A stretch of DNA of 64,000 bases from Cyanophora paradoxa (lineage: Eukaryota; Glaucocystophyceae; Cyanophorales; Cyanophoraceae): contig QPMI01000056.1 of the NCBI GenBank assembly GCA_004431415.1, forward strand, positions 1-64,000. Direction: 5' to 3'. Made by a program: the position numbers and the translations under genes. Shown here piece after piece: positions 45,012 to 54,550 of this stretch; position 1 is the first letter of the stretch, and each line of letters starts with the position of its first letter. The notes under the pieces were generated by a model. That model did no database searches. It saw only the letters and a program-made list of their open reading frames with translations, and had not been told where the DNA came from.

Positions 45012-45653
45012 GTAGGCCGGCTAGGAGGCCAAGAAGGTTTTTGTGTCCCCCCCGGCGGCCGCCGGGCTCTTGTTTTTTTTGTCACTTCTGTGAAAGAGCC
45101 TGCAGCTCGTTAACGTTGTACCGTCACGGCGTCACCAGTGTGACTCACCACCGGTACCGTCACCACCGCCCGGCCAGCCCCGGCCCGGCCCCCGGCTGGC
45201 CCAGCTCAGTGCAGCCTGCGCATGCAGGCTGCAGCCTACCGCCGGCGCGCGGTACTACGGTACCGGTACCGGTAGCTGGCCCCAGCCTGGCCGTCGTGCG
45301 TCCGAGACTCCGAGGCTGAGTCCGAGCCCGGCCTGGCCCGGCTAAGAGCCTTGGGAGGCTGCCAGGCTGGCATGCGCAGCGTGCTCACTGGCAGAGTCAC
45401 TGCGCTAGCGGAGCCTAGCTATAGCGCCGCCTAGGCGGCCTAGCGTACTACGGTAGTGTAGCGGCCAGTAGTAGCGGCGCCTATCGCTAGCCTCTGAGCG
45501 CTCCATCGATACGTATCTGGTATACGTCGTGCGCACCGCGGCCGTGGCACTGCGCAGCCATCTCAAGCTTAAGCTATCCGAGCATCATCGCCGGCGCTCA
45601 CAGCTGCAGCTGCAGCCCCGCCTCGTTCGACAGAAGCGAATATCGATTTTGCA
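45012..45653. other. Intergenic, palindrome-rich
   Basis: About 640 bp between the MITE and the 45654 gene. GC-rich with repeated GGTACCGGTACCGG and GCAGCCTGCGCATGCAGGCTGCAGCC dyads (45205-45275). It must contain the promoter of the downstream gene. No other feature seen. Confidence 0.4.
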
Positions 45654-46541
45654 ATGGCGCTAGCCTGGGAGGAGTGCGGCCCGTCCGCCCCCACCTTCGC
45701 GTCCACCTTCCTTAAGCTGCTGGGCGAGCCCGGCGACGCCAGCCTGCGGGACGAGATCCAGGTTGCGCACGAGAAGGAGGACCATGCCCGCCTCATCCAG
45801 CTGCTCCACGAAACCATCACCAGCGCCGAGGTACGCATAGTATATGTGCACGCGCGCGCGCAATCGCCCGATCCCCGATCGCACCTCGATTGGCGAGGCC
45901 CGAATAAACATGAGACATTTCGAGTTCCCGCCGCAACTGATATCGATCATCGATTCTTCCGCGTGTGTGTGCGCGCGCGCAGACTCACTGCATGATGGAT
46001 TCGGAAGACTACTCCTACTGCGCCTCGAACCAGCCCGACGTCGAGAGCCCGGGCGACGTCCAGATGACCATCCAGACCGAGATGTGGGAGAAGTGCAAGC
46101 CCGACTACGAGTTTGTTCACGAGACCACGCGCCCGAGCTCGAGCTCGGACCAGCTCGACGCCGACGCGCAGGCCGCGGCCGACGCCGACGCCGAGTTCGA
46201 GGCCGACCTCCTTGCCGTGAGTCAACGCGTTCGCCCCGCGGCCGCACGCCCTGGCCGCGGGCCGGGCCCCGCCGCTCTAAATCTTCGAATCGGTCGCACA
46301 ATTAGAGCATGCGCACTATCGCCCCTCCGATCTAGATCTCAATCTTCGCGCAATGATTAGAGCACTTTCTTTACTATGATAGTGCTTTGACTTTGCAAAT
46401 TGCTTTGGCCGTGATTTGAAAAGCTCACTGTGGAACCATCGCCCTTGCGTTCGCGATCGTTCGCAGGAGGAAGACTTCGCCGAGGCGACAGCGGAGGCCG
46501 AAGCCGACTTCGCCGCCGCCGACCTCGCCGCCGCCTTCTGA
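45654..46541 (+). CDS. Small acidic protein of unknown function, three exons
   Basis: Not recognised. Three exons splice cleanly: 45654-45830 (MALAWEECGPSAPTFAS to TITSAE), 45983-46216 (THCMMDSEDYSYCASNQPD to ADLLA) and 46467-46541 (EEDFAEATAEAEADFAAAD, TGA). Donors are GTACGC and GTGAGT; acceptors are GCGCAG and TTCGCAG. The product is about 161 residues. The first 60 residues could be helical (DEIQVAHEKEDHARLIQLL). The second half is strongly acidic and Ala/Asp-rich with no membrane segment or signal peptide. An adaptor or chaperone-like role is possible but unsupported. Confidence rests on the consistent frame and splice sites. Confidence 0.7.
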
Positions 46542-47518
46542 TCGGGATCGAAATCTTCGACGTCGGATCGTCGATTGCGAGGCGAATTCGGGACATCGGT
46601 AGCGATCGCGTAGCAGTGCCGCAGTGCCTCGCAATCGCGCGCGTTCTGCTGTGCGAGTCAATGAGTGTCCCCGAGGCTCTAGATCTACGCGTCTTCGAAT
46701 CGATGTTATGTTGTCTTAATTACAAGCTTGTTGGCGTCCTCGAACTTCTGATCGATCGCGAATGCAGAGGTCCGATGGTACGTCGGCGTCGGCATCTATA
46801 GCTAGATTAAGCTATAGCTCTCGCGCTCTGAGGCGAGTCGGGGCGGGGGGGGGGGGGGGGGGGAGGTGGGGGGGGGGGGGGGCGGGGCGGGGCGGGAGAG
46901 GTAGGGGGGGAGGGCAGCGTAGCGCGCGGCCGGGCAACGTAATTGTAACGTCCTTCTGGGCCCGCCAGCCTGGCAGGCCAGCTGCAGCATACGAATCATG
47001 AATACCTTATCGTGATCATGACCCTCGAAGAGGCCGACCTCCACGCGGTCGACACCGCCCCCAGTTCCTGGCTCCAGCGGCCACTGCAGCTGCAGCTGCA
47101 CTCGCCTGCCCGCAGAGGCGCACCCCGGCTGGGCGCCCGCCACCCAGCCCTTTACCGAATGCGTACGCCCTCCACGTGCACGTGCCCCACGTCGAATTGT
47201 TTAGCGCCCCGCGCCCATTCCTCCCCGCCCCCCCCCCCCCCCCCACCCTCCCCCCCCCCACCCTCCCCCGCCTCCCCCACCCCAGCCCACCCCACCCCAA
47301 CCCCCACCCCCACCCCTCCTTCTTCAGAGCCTATCTAGGCGGACTGGGCCCGACTCCGAGGGCTGCCACCGGTCCGGCTGCCCCCGGGCCCCACTGCCCC
47401 ACGCTCCCGCCTCCACTGGGCCAGTCGCCCTCCGGTCCGGCGCCCCACTGCCCTCCGCTCCCCGCCCCCAGCCGCGCTCCGGCGCCCCACGCTCGAGCTC
47501 CCCGCCCCAAGCTGCGGC

Positions 47519-47561
<43 letters not shown>

Positions 47562-48193
47562 CGGGGGCAGAACGAACCGTGCCGCTTGCACCCTAAGTTG
47601 CAGGGGCGCGGAATTCGAACGGAGGGCTCGAGCTTGCCGATCAGCTGCTGAACAGCGCTCTTATGACGAGGAGGGACGAGGCCGGGGCTGCTGAGGCCAG
47701 GCGCCGGCTGGGATCGGAGGTCTGCAGCGGCTCTGTAGCTGTCAGAAGCGCATGCACAGAGCTGCGCCGCGGGCGGCGAGGCGGCGAGGGCCGGGGCCCG
47801 GCCCCGGGGACACGACTGCTCAGCATGTGGAGCTCGAGGTGCCGCGCGCCAGTGCCGCGGGGGCGGCGCAGCACGTGCACGCGCTCTGCCCGGTCAGAAG
47901 CGCTGCAGCTGGCGCTCCCCCAGGGGCCGGGCGGGCGCCGGCGCACCGTGGCACGCGCGCGCTGCGCGGCCGCTGGCGGGCAGATCGCAGCTGCGGGAGC
48001 GCGCTAGCTCGAGCCGGAAGCCGGAGCCGGAGCCGCGGAAAAGTAGGCAATGTCAAGCACGATGCCTTCATTGCTTAGCACTGCGGCAACACAGTACTGC
48101 GCGCGTGACAGTAGTGCTCGCGCGCGAAATTGCTGGAATCAGCTGGATCGACGTCTGGGTACAGCGCTAAAGCAGCTCCCCGCCACACCGCCG
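46542..48193. other. Intergenic with G and C homopolymers
   Basis: About 1.65 kb. Contains broken G tracts (46844-46890), C tracts (47228-47305) and the 41-bp G run listed separately. Frames across it are proline- or glycine-rich by composition. The segment 47640-48050, before the intact F-box gene, could be its 5' region, but no exon is supported. Confidence 0.4.
47521..47561. repeat. Poly(G) tract, 41 bp
   Basis: Uninterrupted run of 41 G, followed by CGGGGG. Such tracts are G-quadruplex capable and error-prone in assembly, so exact length is uncertain. Confidence 0.92.
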
Positions 48194-48250
48194 TGTAACT
48201 GCCGCGCGCGCAACTGCCGTAACTGCCGTAACTGCCGTATAACTGCCGCA
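48194..48250. repeat. Minisatellite (AACTGCCGY)n upstream of F-box gene
   Basis: About five copies of the nonamer with short interruptions. It is the reverse complement of the unit at 29420-29498 and sits at the same place relative to the paralogous gene, showing that the flank was duplicated together with the gene. Confidence 0.85.
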
Positions 48251-48306
48251 CATCAGCGCATCGGTCGAAGCGAGCAGAAGCGGCTTTCGGCGTGCGCCAG
48301 AAACCA

Positions 48307-50683
48307 ATGGCCAAGCGAGCAGCGAAGCGCGCCCGCGCGGGGGATCCGGAGCCCTCAAGCTCAGCGCTAGCGGGCTCGTCTAACGCACCAGGCCCTTCGT
48401 CGGCAGCGGCAGCGGAGGTGAGCGGCAGCTGCAGCGGCGGCGAGGGCAGCGCGGGAACCAACCACTTCGAGCGGCTGCCCGACGAGCTCGTGCAGCGCAT
48501 CTTTAGCGAGCTGGAAACGACCGAGGCGTACGAGGAGTGCCGGCTGTGGGCGGTGGATCGGCGGTTCCGCCAGCTCGTGCGCGGCGTGCACTGGCGGCAG
48601 CTGCGGGTCGAGCCATTGCCAGCGACGGCAGGCGGCCCACTCGTGCGAATGGAAGAGTACAGAAAGCGGCTGGATCGGATCACGGCGCGCGTTCGCAGCG
48701 GCGCGCTGGCGGGCTGTCTGCGCCTCGAAGTGGGCCCGGCGTGCGTCGTCCGGAGTCGTCGAGGCGCCGGAGGCTGCAAAGGGGACATCGAGGCAAGCAT
48801 CAAGGCCGCTGCAGCCATTACGGGTGTGCCTGCGCCCTCGTTCGCACCGGCGCCAGCGCAGCGCAGCGCGCCCCCGAGCCATGCTGGGCCCGGCCCGCAG
48901 CTGATGCTGCGCCCTCGGCGCGCGCGCTCTTTTCGCAGAGATGCTGGCGGCCCTGTCGACCGCGCCCGCCCCGCTGGAACACGTGCGCTTCACGTCGCCG
49001 AGAGGGACGGGGTGGGACTACTGGCCCGAGGACGAGCTGCAGCGCGAGCTCGGCATCGCGGCCCCGCAGCCCCTCGAGACGGCCGCGAGCGCCTTCCTGA
49101 CGGCCCTGCACCCGGCGCCCCTCCAGGCGCTGTGGCTGCAGGACGAGTCGATCTCGTCGGCGGTCATCGCGGCCGCAGCCCCCGGCTGTCTCCCGCGTCT
49201 CCAGGAGCTCAACATCCAGTCTTACTCCGACGATTCGATTTGTGCCGAAGAGATGGTGCGCTTCCTCTTCCCCCCCCGGCCGACGCCGATCTCTGCCCTC
49301 AGCTTACATACATTTCATGTGCGTACGTACGCAGGCGAAGCTGGCCCGGATCTGGCCCGGCGTCAAGAGGGTCCACTGCCACCTTGCCGACGGGACGGCC
49401 CTCAAGGAGCTCTCGAAGCTGAAGCTGGAGGAGCTCAGCGCCGTCGTCGAGTCGCCGGAGGGCCTGGACGAGGCGCTCGAGGCCTTCGATCCCGGCTGCG
49501 TGACGGAACTGGCCCTGCCCCCCTCCTCCGTCGGCCCCCGCGGCCTCGCCGCCATCCTCCGCCTTCGCAACCTGAATGGGCTCGCGTGCACGGTCAGTTC
49601 GACCCGCGCACACTTCCAACGTTAACCCCTCTGCTCTGCTCTAGATCTCTGCTCTTCTTCTCCCCCGCCTCTGCCCTCTAGATCTTCTCCTCCGCCTCTG
49701 CTCTGATCATGACACTCTAGATCTAGATCTTAGATATGACTCTAGCTCTAGAGCTTGCTCCTTCTCTCCTAGATCTGCTCTGACTCTCGATCTTCGGCAG
49801 GTCGGAGACGACACCGGCGACGCCCTCGCGGGCCTTGGAGCCCTCGCGAAGCTGCGCTGGCTCGACCTCTCCCTGACCGTGCGTGCGCCCATACGTATAA
49901 GTACAAGTATAAGTAAACGTATAAGGATATCGATGTATATATATAAGTATAGTATAAACGTTGAAGTATAAGTATATATATACGTACAGGGGGCACCCTG
50001 TGCGCCCCTACACGCCCTCATAGTATCTCGCCTCGAGCTCCGGATCCGTATAAGTATGCATCCGCCTCGCACGCTCCGCCTCCAGCCGACTCAGCTGACT
50101 TCGTTCGCGTGAACAGTTCTCCGACGCCTCCGACGGAGGCTTGAGCTCCCTCCTGCTCAAGGCGGCGACGGCGGGGCTGGCGGCCGCGGCGCAGCTCAAG
50201 CTGAGGGCGCTCTCCCTTGAGGTGGACTACAGCGCGGACCCCGCCAGCCTCGTCTCCCTCGTCCGAGCCTCCCGTCCATGCCTGAACCAGCTGAATATAA
50301 GCTGCGGGCCGCCATCAGCGGAGCTGCTTCAGGTCGGCTCCCGCATGCGAAGTGTTTATCCCAACGGCGAAGCTTAAGCTGCTGCGTCTGACAGCCCTCG
50401 CTTGCGCTCGCGATCGCAGGAAGTCGTGCAGTCTCCGAGGCTGAATTGGGCGGCCGTCGACCACAAGCTGGAGAGCAGCGACGGCCTCGACAGGCTGAGC
50501 CCCCTCTGCGAGCTGCTGCGCGCCCCCATAGCCATGCACACGTTTTTCGTCTGCATCCGCCTCCCCGATACTCTCTACGAACAGGCGTGCGCGATTATCC
50601 GCGGCTGGTTTAAAGGAAAGAGAGTGCCCATCTCTTTTAAAGTAAACGATTTTTTTGTGACCGACAAAGGCATCGACTATTGA
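48307..50683 (+). CDS. F-box protein with leucine-rich C-terminal region (intact family copy)
   Basis: Likely substrate receptor of an SCF ubiquitin ligase. ATG at 48307 begins MAKRAAKRARAGD, a basic leader probably nuclear. The F-box is FERLPDELVQRIFSELETTEA (about 48466-48530), then CRLWAVDRRFRQLVRGVHW. A middle exon reads FAEMLAALSTAPAPLEHVR, with later leucine-rich stretches (LKELSKLKLEELSAVV, LAKLRWLDLSLT, LKLRALSLEVDY, CLNQLNISC) and an ending FVTDKGIDY at TGA 50681. Introns near 49590-49800 and 49880-50115 hold low-complexity CTAGATCT and TATA-rich DNA. The one before EVVQSPRLN (about 50332-50420) has the same position as in the 23511 copy. An intron near 48830-48930 is needed to join the middle exon. 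Two decayed copies and one divergent relative lie elsewhere in the window. Confidence 0.75.
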
Positions 50684-50779
50684 TTTTTCTCAGAGTCTTT
50701 TAGTCAGTCAATTACTGTATTTTCACTAGTTTCTTCCATCAGATTGTTTTTTGTGAATCGAAAACCGCTAAACCTTCGA

Positions 50780-52919
50780 TCCACTTTTTAGAGTGCCTCT
50801 GTGCCCAGCGTACCCCTTTTTCGCAGCGTCCCGCGTCCTCGCCCTGTCCAACACGGGTACCCTTGCCCCGCTCGGCCTCGTCGCCCGCCTCTCCTCCGTG
50901 CGCCCGTACCCCCACTCCCGCCTCCTCCCCCCCTCCCCCACCCCGCCCTAACCGCGTACCCCCAGAGCCTCGCGTCGACGCTGCAGCTCGGCGTGGCGCC
51001 CCAGTCCCTCACCCTCGGCGACGGCCAGGCGCAGAACGTCACCGTTTCGTTCGCGGGCACCGGCGACAGCCTCCTTCGCAACGGCACTCTGGTACCCCCG
51101 CTCTGCCCTCCCGCCATCCCCGCTGTACTGAGAATCCTGTACCCCAGGACGCGGAGTTCCCCGGCGACGGGATTTCCCCCGCCGTCGTCCGCTCGTTCCC
51201 CGTCTCTGTCCGCGTCCGGGGTATGCGCTCTTGCCTGAGCGACCTCCCCCCCCCCCCACGCCACGGCTAACGCGTACCCCCCAGGCGCCGAGTTCTTCCC
51301 CGCCTCCCTCTTCTTCAACGTGACGATGAACACGCGGACGAACGGCGCCCCGCAGGGTCCGGAGGCGCCGTACCCTCCGAGCACCGCGTACCCCTCACTT
51401 CCGCCGCAGTTACGAACAGGCAGCGGACGCGACCGCTCAAGTTCAGCCTCGGCTCGTCGGTCTGCTGGATCAGGGGCCTCAACGTCACCAATCAGACCAT
51501 CGCGGTACCCCCCTGTCCCCTTCTCCCCGCCCTCGCACTATCTTCCCGGTTCTCTTTCGACCGTACCCCCGCAGCCCGGGGCCACGGCGACGGTATCGTT
51601 CGTGGTGGACAACTTCTGCCTGGGGCCGGGTACCCCCCTCCCTCGCCGCACCCCCTCGTCCCCCCCTAACGCGCCCCCCCAGGCCCCGTGCAGGTCTCCA
51701 CGGTCATCCTCGTCACGACGGACGCTGAGGGCAGCGCTAGCGTACCCCTCCCTGCCACCATCTCCGTCGCCGGTGCGGCCGTACCCCCCCAGAGCGAGGT
51801 CGAAGGCCCGTGCCGAGTGGGGCTCCGCAGACGGGCGGCCGCCCATCGCCTCGGCGACGGTCGAGGGCGCCAGCGTGTACTACGCCACCGCGCCCCTCCG
51901 GGGCCTCCGCCTGCTCGGTGCGCGTACCCCCGGCGGGCCCCTCTCTTTCGCCGAGGCGCGTCGCAGGCGCCGCGTCGCAGGGCGTCGACGCGCCCATCGT
52001 CTCGTACCGCTGGAGCCAAGTCAACGTGCGCCTAGGCTCGGGCCTCTGATCCGCGCCGCGCCTCTGACGCGCGGCAGGTCTTCCTCACGCCCGTCGTCGA
52101 CCTGTTCAACACGACGATGCCAACCGCCCGCATCGGCCTCCTATCCGACTCGGGTACGCCATTCCTCCCGGCCCTCGACCGCTTGTTCCGAGCGTGGGCC
52201 GCGCAGGGTACTACCAGTTCCAGCTGGCTGTGGTCGACGCCCTCAACAAGACGTCCTCCCAAATCGCCGTCTGCGTCGTATTAATCCTGGGTACGCCCTC
52301 CGACTCCCGTCTTCCTGTACCCCCTGATTCCTCCCCCAGTCGTGCAGGCGAACCTTCGCCTGAACAACGACTTCGCGCCCTTCGACGTCAGCTACCGGAC
52401 GAACGAGGGCTTCCGTGCCAACTTCATCTCCCGCGTACCCCTCCCCCACCCTCCCGCGCGCCGTACCCCTCTCCGATTCTCGCCCCCTCCCCGCAGCTCT
52501 CCCTGGTGCTGCGCGTCGCCCGCAACGCGCTGGTGAACGTTCTCCTCTCCCCCGGCTCCGTCGACGTCCAGGTGCCGGGTCGATTCCGCCCGGGGCCCTT
52601 TTCCGTCCCTTACGCCTTCTCCGCAGATGTACGTCGTTCCTGGGCCCAGCGACACGCCCAGCAGCATTGCGAGCCGGATGGGCGCCCTGACTCAACCCGA
52701 GGCGAGCGAGGCCCCGCCCCGTCCCGTCAGCCCCCACGGGCCGCTGAGCCGCTGCCGGCTCGCAGATCGAGACCGGCCTGGGGTACCGGTTCATCATCCA
52801 GAACAAAGGCTTCACATCGATTCGCATCACGAACGTTTCCGGTGCGGAGCGGCGCGGCTCCCCGGATCCCTTCCGCGCCTCTGAAGGGCGTACCTCTCCC
52901 GGCAGGCCCGAACGTTTAA
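50780..52919 (+). CDS. Probable secreted glycoprotein with many tiny introns
   Basis: No named domain, but beta-rich exons alternate with about 14 introns of 35-75 nt: LQLGVAPQSLTLGDGQAQNV, FPVSVRVRG, FFNVTMNTRTNG, CWIRGLNVTNQTIA, ATVSFVVDNFCLG, VQVSTVILVTTDAEG, YRWSQVNVRLGS, VVDLFNTTMPTARIGLLSD, YYQFQLAVVDALNKTSSQ, NLRLNNDFAPFDVSYRTNEG, VLRVARNALVNVLL and YRFIIQNKGFTSIRI, ending NVSG, an intron, PNV and TAA 52917. Seven or more NxT/S sequons in otherwise hydrophobic, Thr/Val-rich sequence point to an extracellular, immunoglobulin- or fibronectin-like fold. Most introns start GTACCCC or GTACGCC, and several end GTACCCCCAG. The 5' end is open: an exon before 50815 and a signal peptide are expected but were not identified. 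It lies only about 100 bp after the F-box gene. Confidence 0.6.
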
Positions 52920-53229
52920 AGACATAAAAAACCTGGCGCCGGCCTCATCCCTGCCAGGCTGCTTTAAATGCTTCAGCTTTATTAAAGATTTCGTTTTTGT
53001 TGCTCTAGATTTAAATATACACAGCTGCAGCTTGCCCGGCCCAGCTCCAAGTTAAAACACGGCTCAGCGGCTGTTGTATTTACAGAATACAGCCTCGGAC
53101 GAGCATTGCAGTTCAACGGTTGCAATTGCAACGTTAGCGTTGACACGGATAGAGGAGCGGATGCACTCGCAGTTGGGCGATATTAATCGCTTGTGGTCGC
53201 GACCGCGGCGCGTGGGCCCTGAGTGACAT
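52920..53229. other. 3' flanks of convergent genes
   Basis: About 310 bp between the ends of a plus- and a minus-strand gene; AT-rich around 52960-53010 (TTTAAATATAC). No additional feature. Confidence 0.4.
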
Positions 53230-53905
53230 TTAGCGCCCGGGGTCATAGCCGAGGACCCGGCCAGCGTTGAAGACTGCGCAGGCATCATTCGGCGTCCCGC
53301 AGCCGCTCAGTGTAAGGAAGCTGTTGCCGGGGCCCGGGCGGGTGATAAGGCAGCAGTCTGCGCCAGAATCAAACAATCAAACAAATCACATGTACAATCT
53401 GCGCCAAATGCATTCGCACAGGCTTCGCGCGGGCAGCAGGTGCGACCGTTTGCGGCCACCCAGGGGCAGCATCTGTAGTCCGGGCCTGCACGTGCGAAAT
53501 TCCTTTCAATACAGCGAATGGATCCATCTCGATTGTAAGCGCTATATCACAGCTAGCGCTGTTCAAAAGTAGCCAATTTGTAAGCTTATAAATATGTAAT
53601 TTAATTAGGACGCTACGGCGCGCGGGCACGCGCATGCGGAGCGCATGCGCGAAGGCTGGGATTTTGGTGCGCACTGCCAGGTCCTCCACCTGGCGATCGC
53701 AAAGCCCGAATCAAGTAAGAGCGTTCGCGCGCGCTTCGATTAATTTAAAATTGACGCGGAGCTCGAAAACGAGGAGAAACTTGGACGCACAGTCGTCGTC
53801 CGAGTTGCAGGCCTGGCCCTGCCCTACCGTCGGGGCGGCGCAGGCGGCGAACGCGAGGGCGAGGGCCACGGCGACGAGGAGGGCGTTCTTGGCGAAGGCG
53901 TTCAT
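53230..53905 (-). CDS. Small secreted cysteine-rich protein, three exons
   Basis: ATG at 53903-53905 gives MNAFAKNALLVAVALALAF, an n-region Lys plus hydrophobic core ending CAAPTVGQ, a clear signal peptide. Exon 1 ends SDDD at 53791. The intron (GTGCGTCC to CGTGCAG) resumes at 53485 completing a Cys codon, followed by PDYRCCPW, GRTCCPREACANAFGAD. A second, 38-nt intron (GTACATGT to GGCGCAG) leads to YCCLITRPGPGNSFLTL, SGCG, NDACAV and GYDPGR, with TAA at 53230-53232. The mature part has about ten Cys with adjacent CC pairs, typical of a disulfide-stapled secreted peptide; I do not recognise the family. Alternative donor choice at intron 2 would change one or two residues. Function unknown; small secreted Cys-rich proteins can be wall, defence or signalling molecules. 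Confidence 0.68.
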
Positions 53906-54542
53906 TTTGCAGGCGATCGTGTGCTGCGCATGCGCATGCCCGGGAATCGGGCGATCATGAGAAAGGTCGAATTTGAGCTCGCAAGGGCGGGAAACTTCGA
54001 TCGCGCAAAATTCGCGCCTGGCGCATGGCGAATTAATTCGATCAATATCGATATCGCGATTTCGGCTCTCGAAGAAAAGCTCTAATTTCGGCTGGCGCCC
54101 TCGAAGTTCGTAGAGAGATCTAAGAGATCTGGAGCGTATTGCGTACGCTTGCACGCGTACGGCGCGCGCGCGTGACGTGCTAGCTAGGCATAGGGCGCGG
54201 AGCGAATTAAGTTCGAAGTTCGAAGAGCGCCGTATACGTACGCGCACGCGCGTCGGGTCTTCTTCGATCCTTCTGCGGATCCGGAATTGGGGCGAACCTT
54301 TCGGAAGAATGAAGAATACTGCAGAATGAAGAAGACCTAGAGGAATTATGAAGGGGAATTCGAAGAGGATCTACCAATTAGGGGGGGGGCGCGCATGCAT
54401 ATATATATATATATATATATGTGGGGCTGGTGGTAGCTGCGCTGGATCGAGGATCGACTCTATAGCTGTACCATGGTGTTACCAAATTAAATAATACGAG
54501 CTCGAGGGATTATACCAAATTAACAAAGTGAGGCCAGGGGGT
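53906..54542. other. Intergenic, with (AT)n microsatellite
   Basis: About 640 bp upstream of the Cys-rich gene and up to the LINE insertion. Holds GATATCGATATTGAT-type dyads near 54045, ACGTATACGGCGC words near 54230, repeated GAAGAATGAAGAA (54300-54335) and an AT run at 54399-54420. No gene. Confidence 0.45.
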
Positions 54543-54550
54543 GTGGCATG

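Noticed and set aside
47016-47591. Gly- and Pro-rich frames over G and C tracts
   Set aside because: Entirely explained by homopolymer composition.
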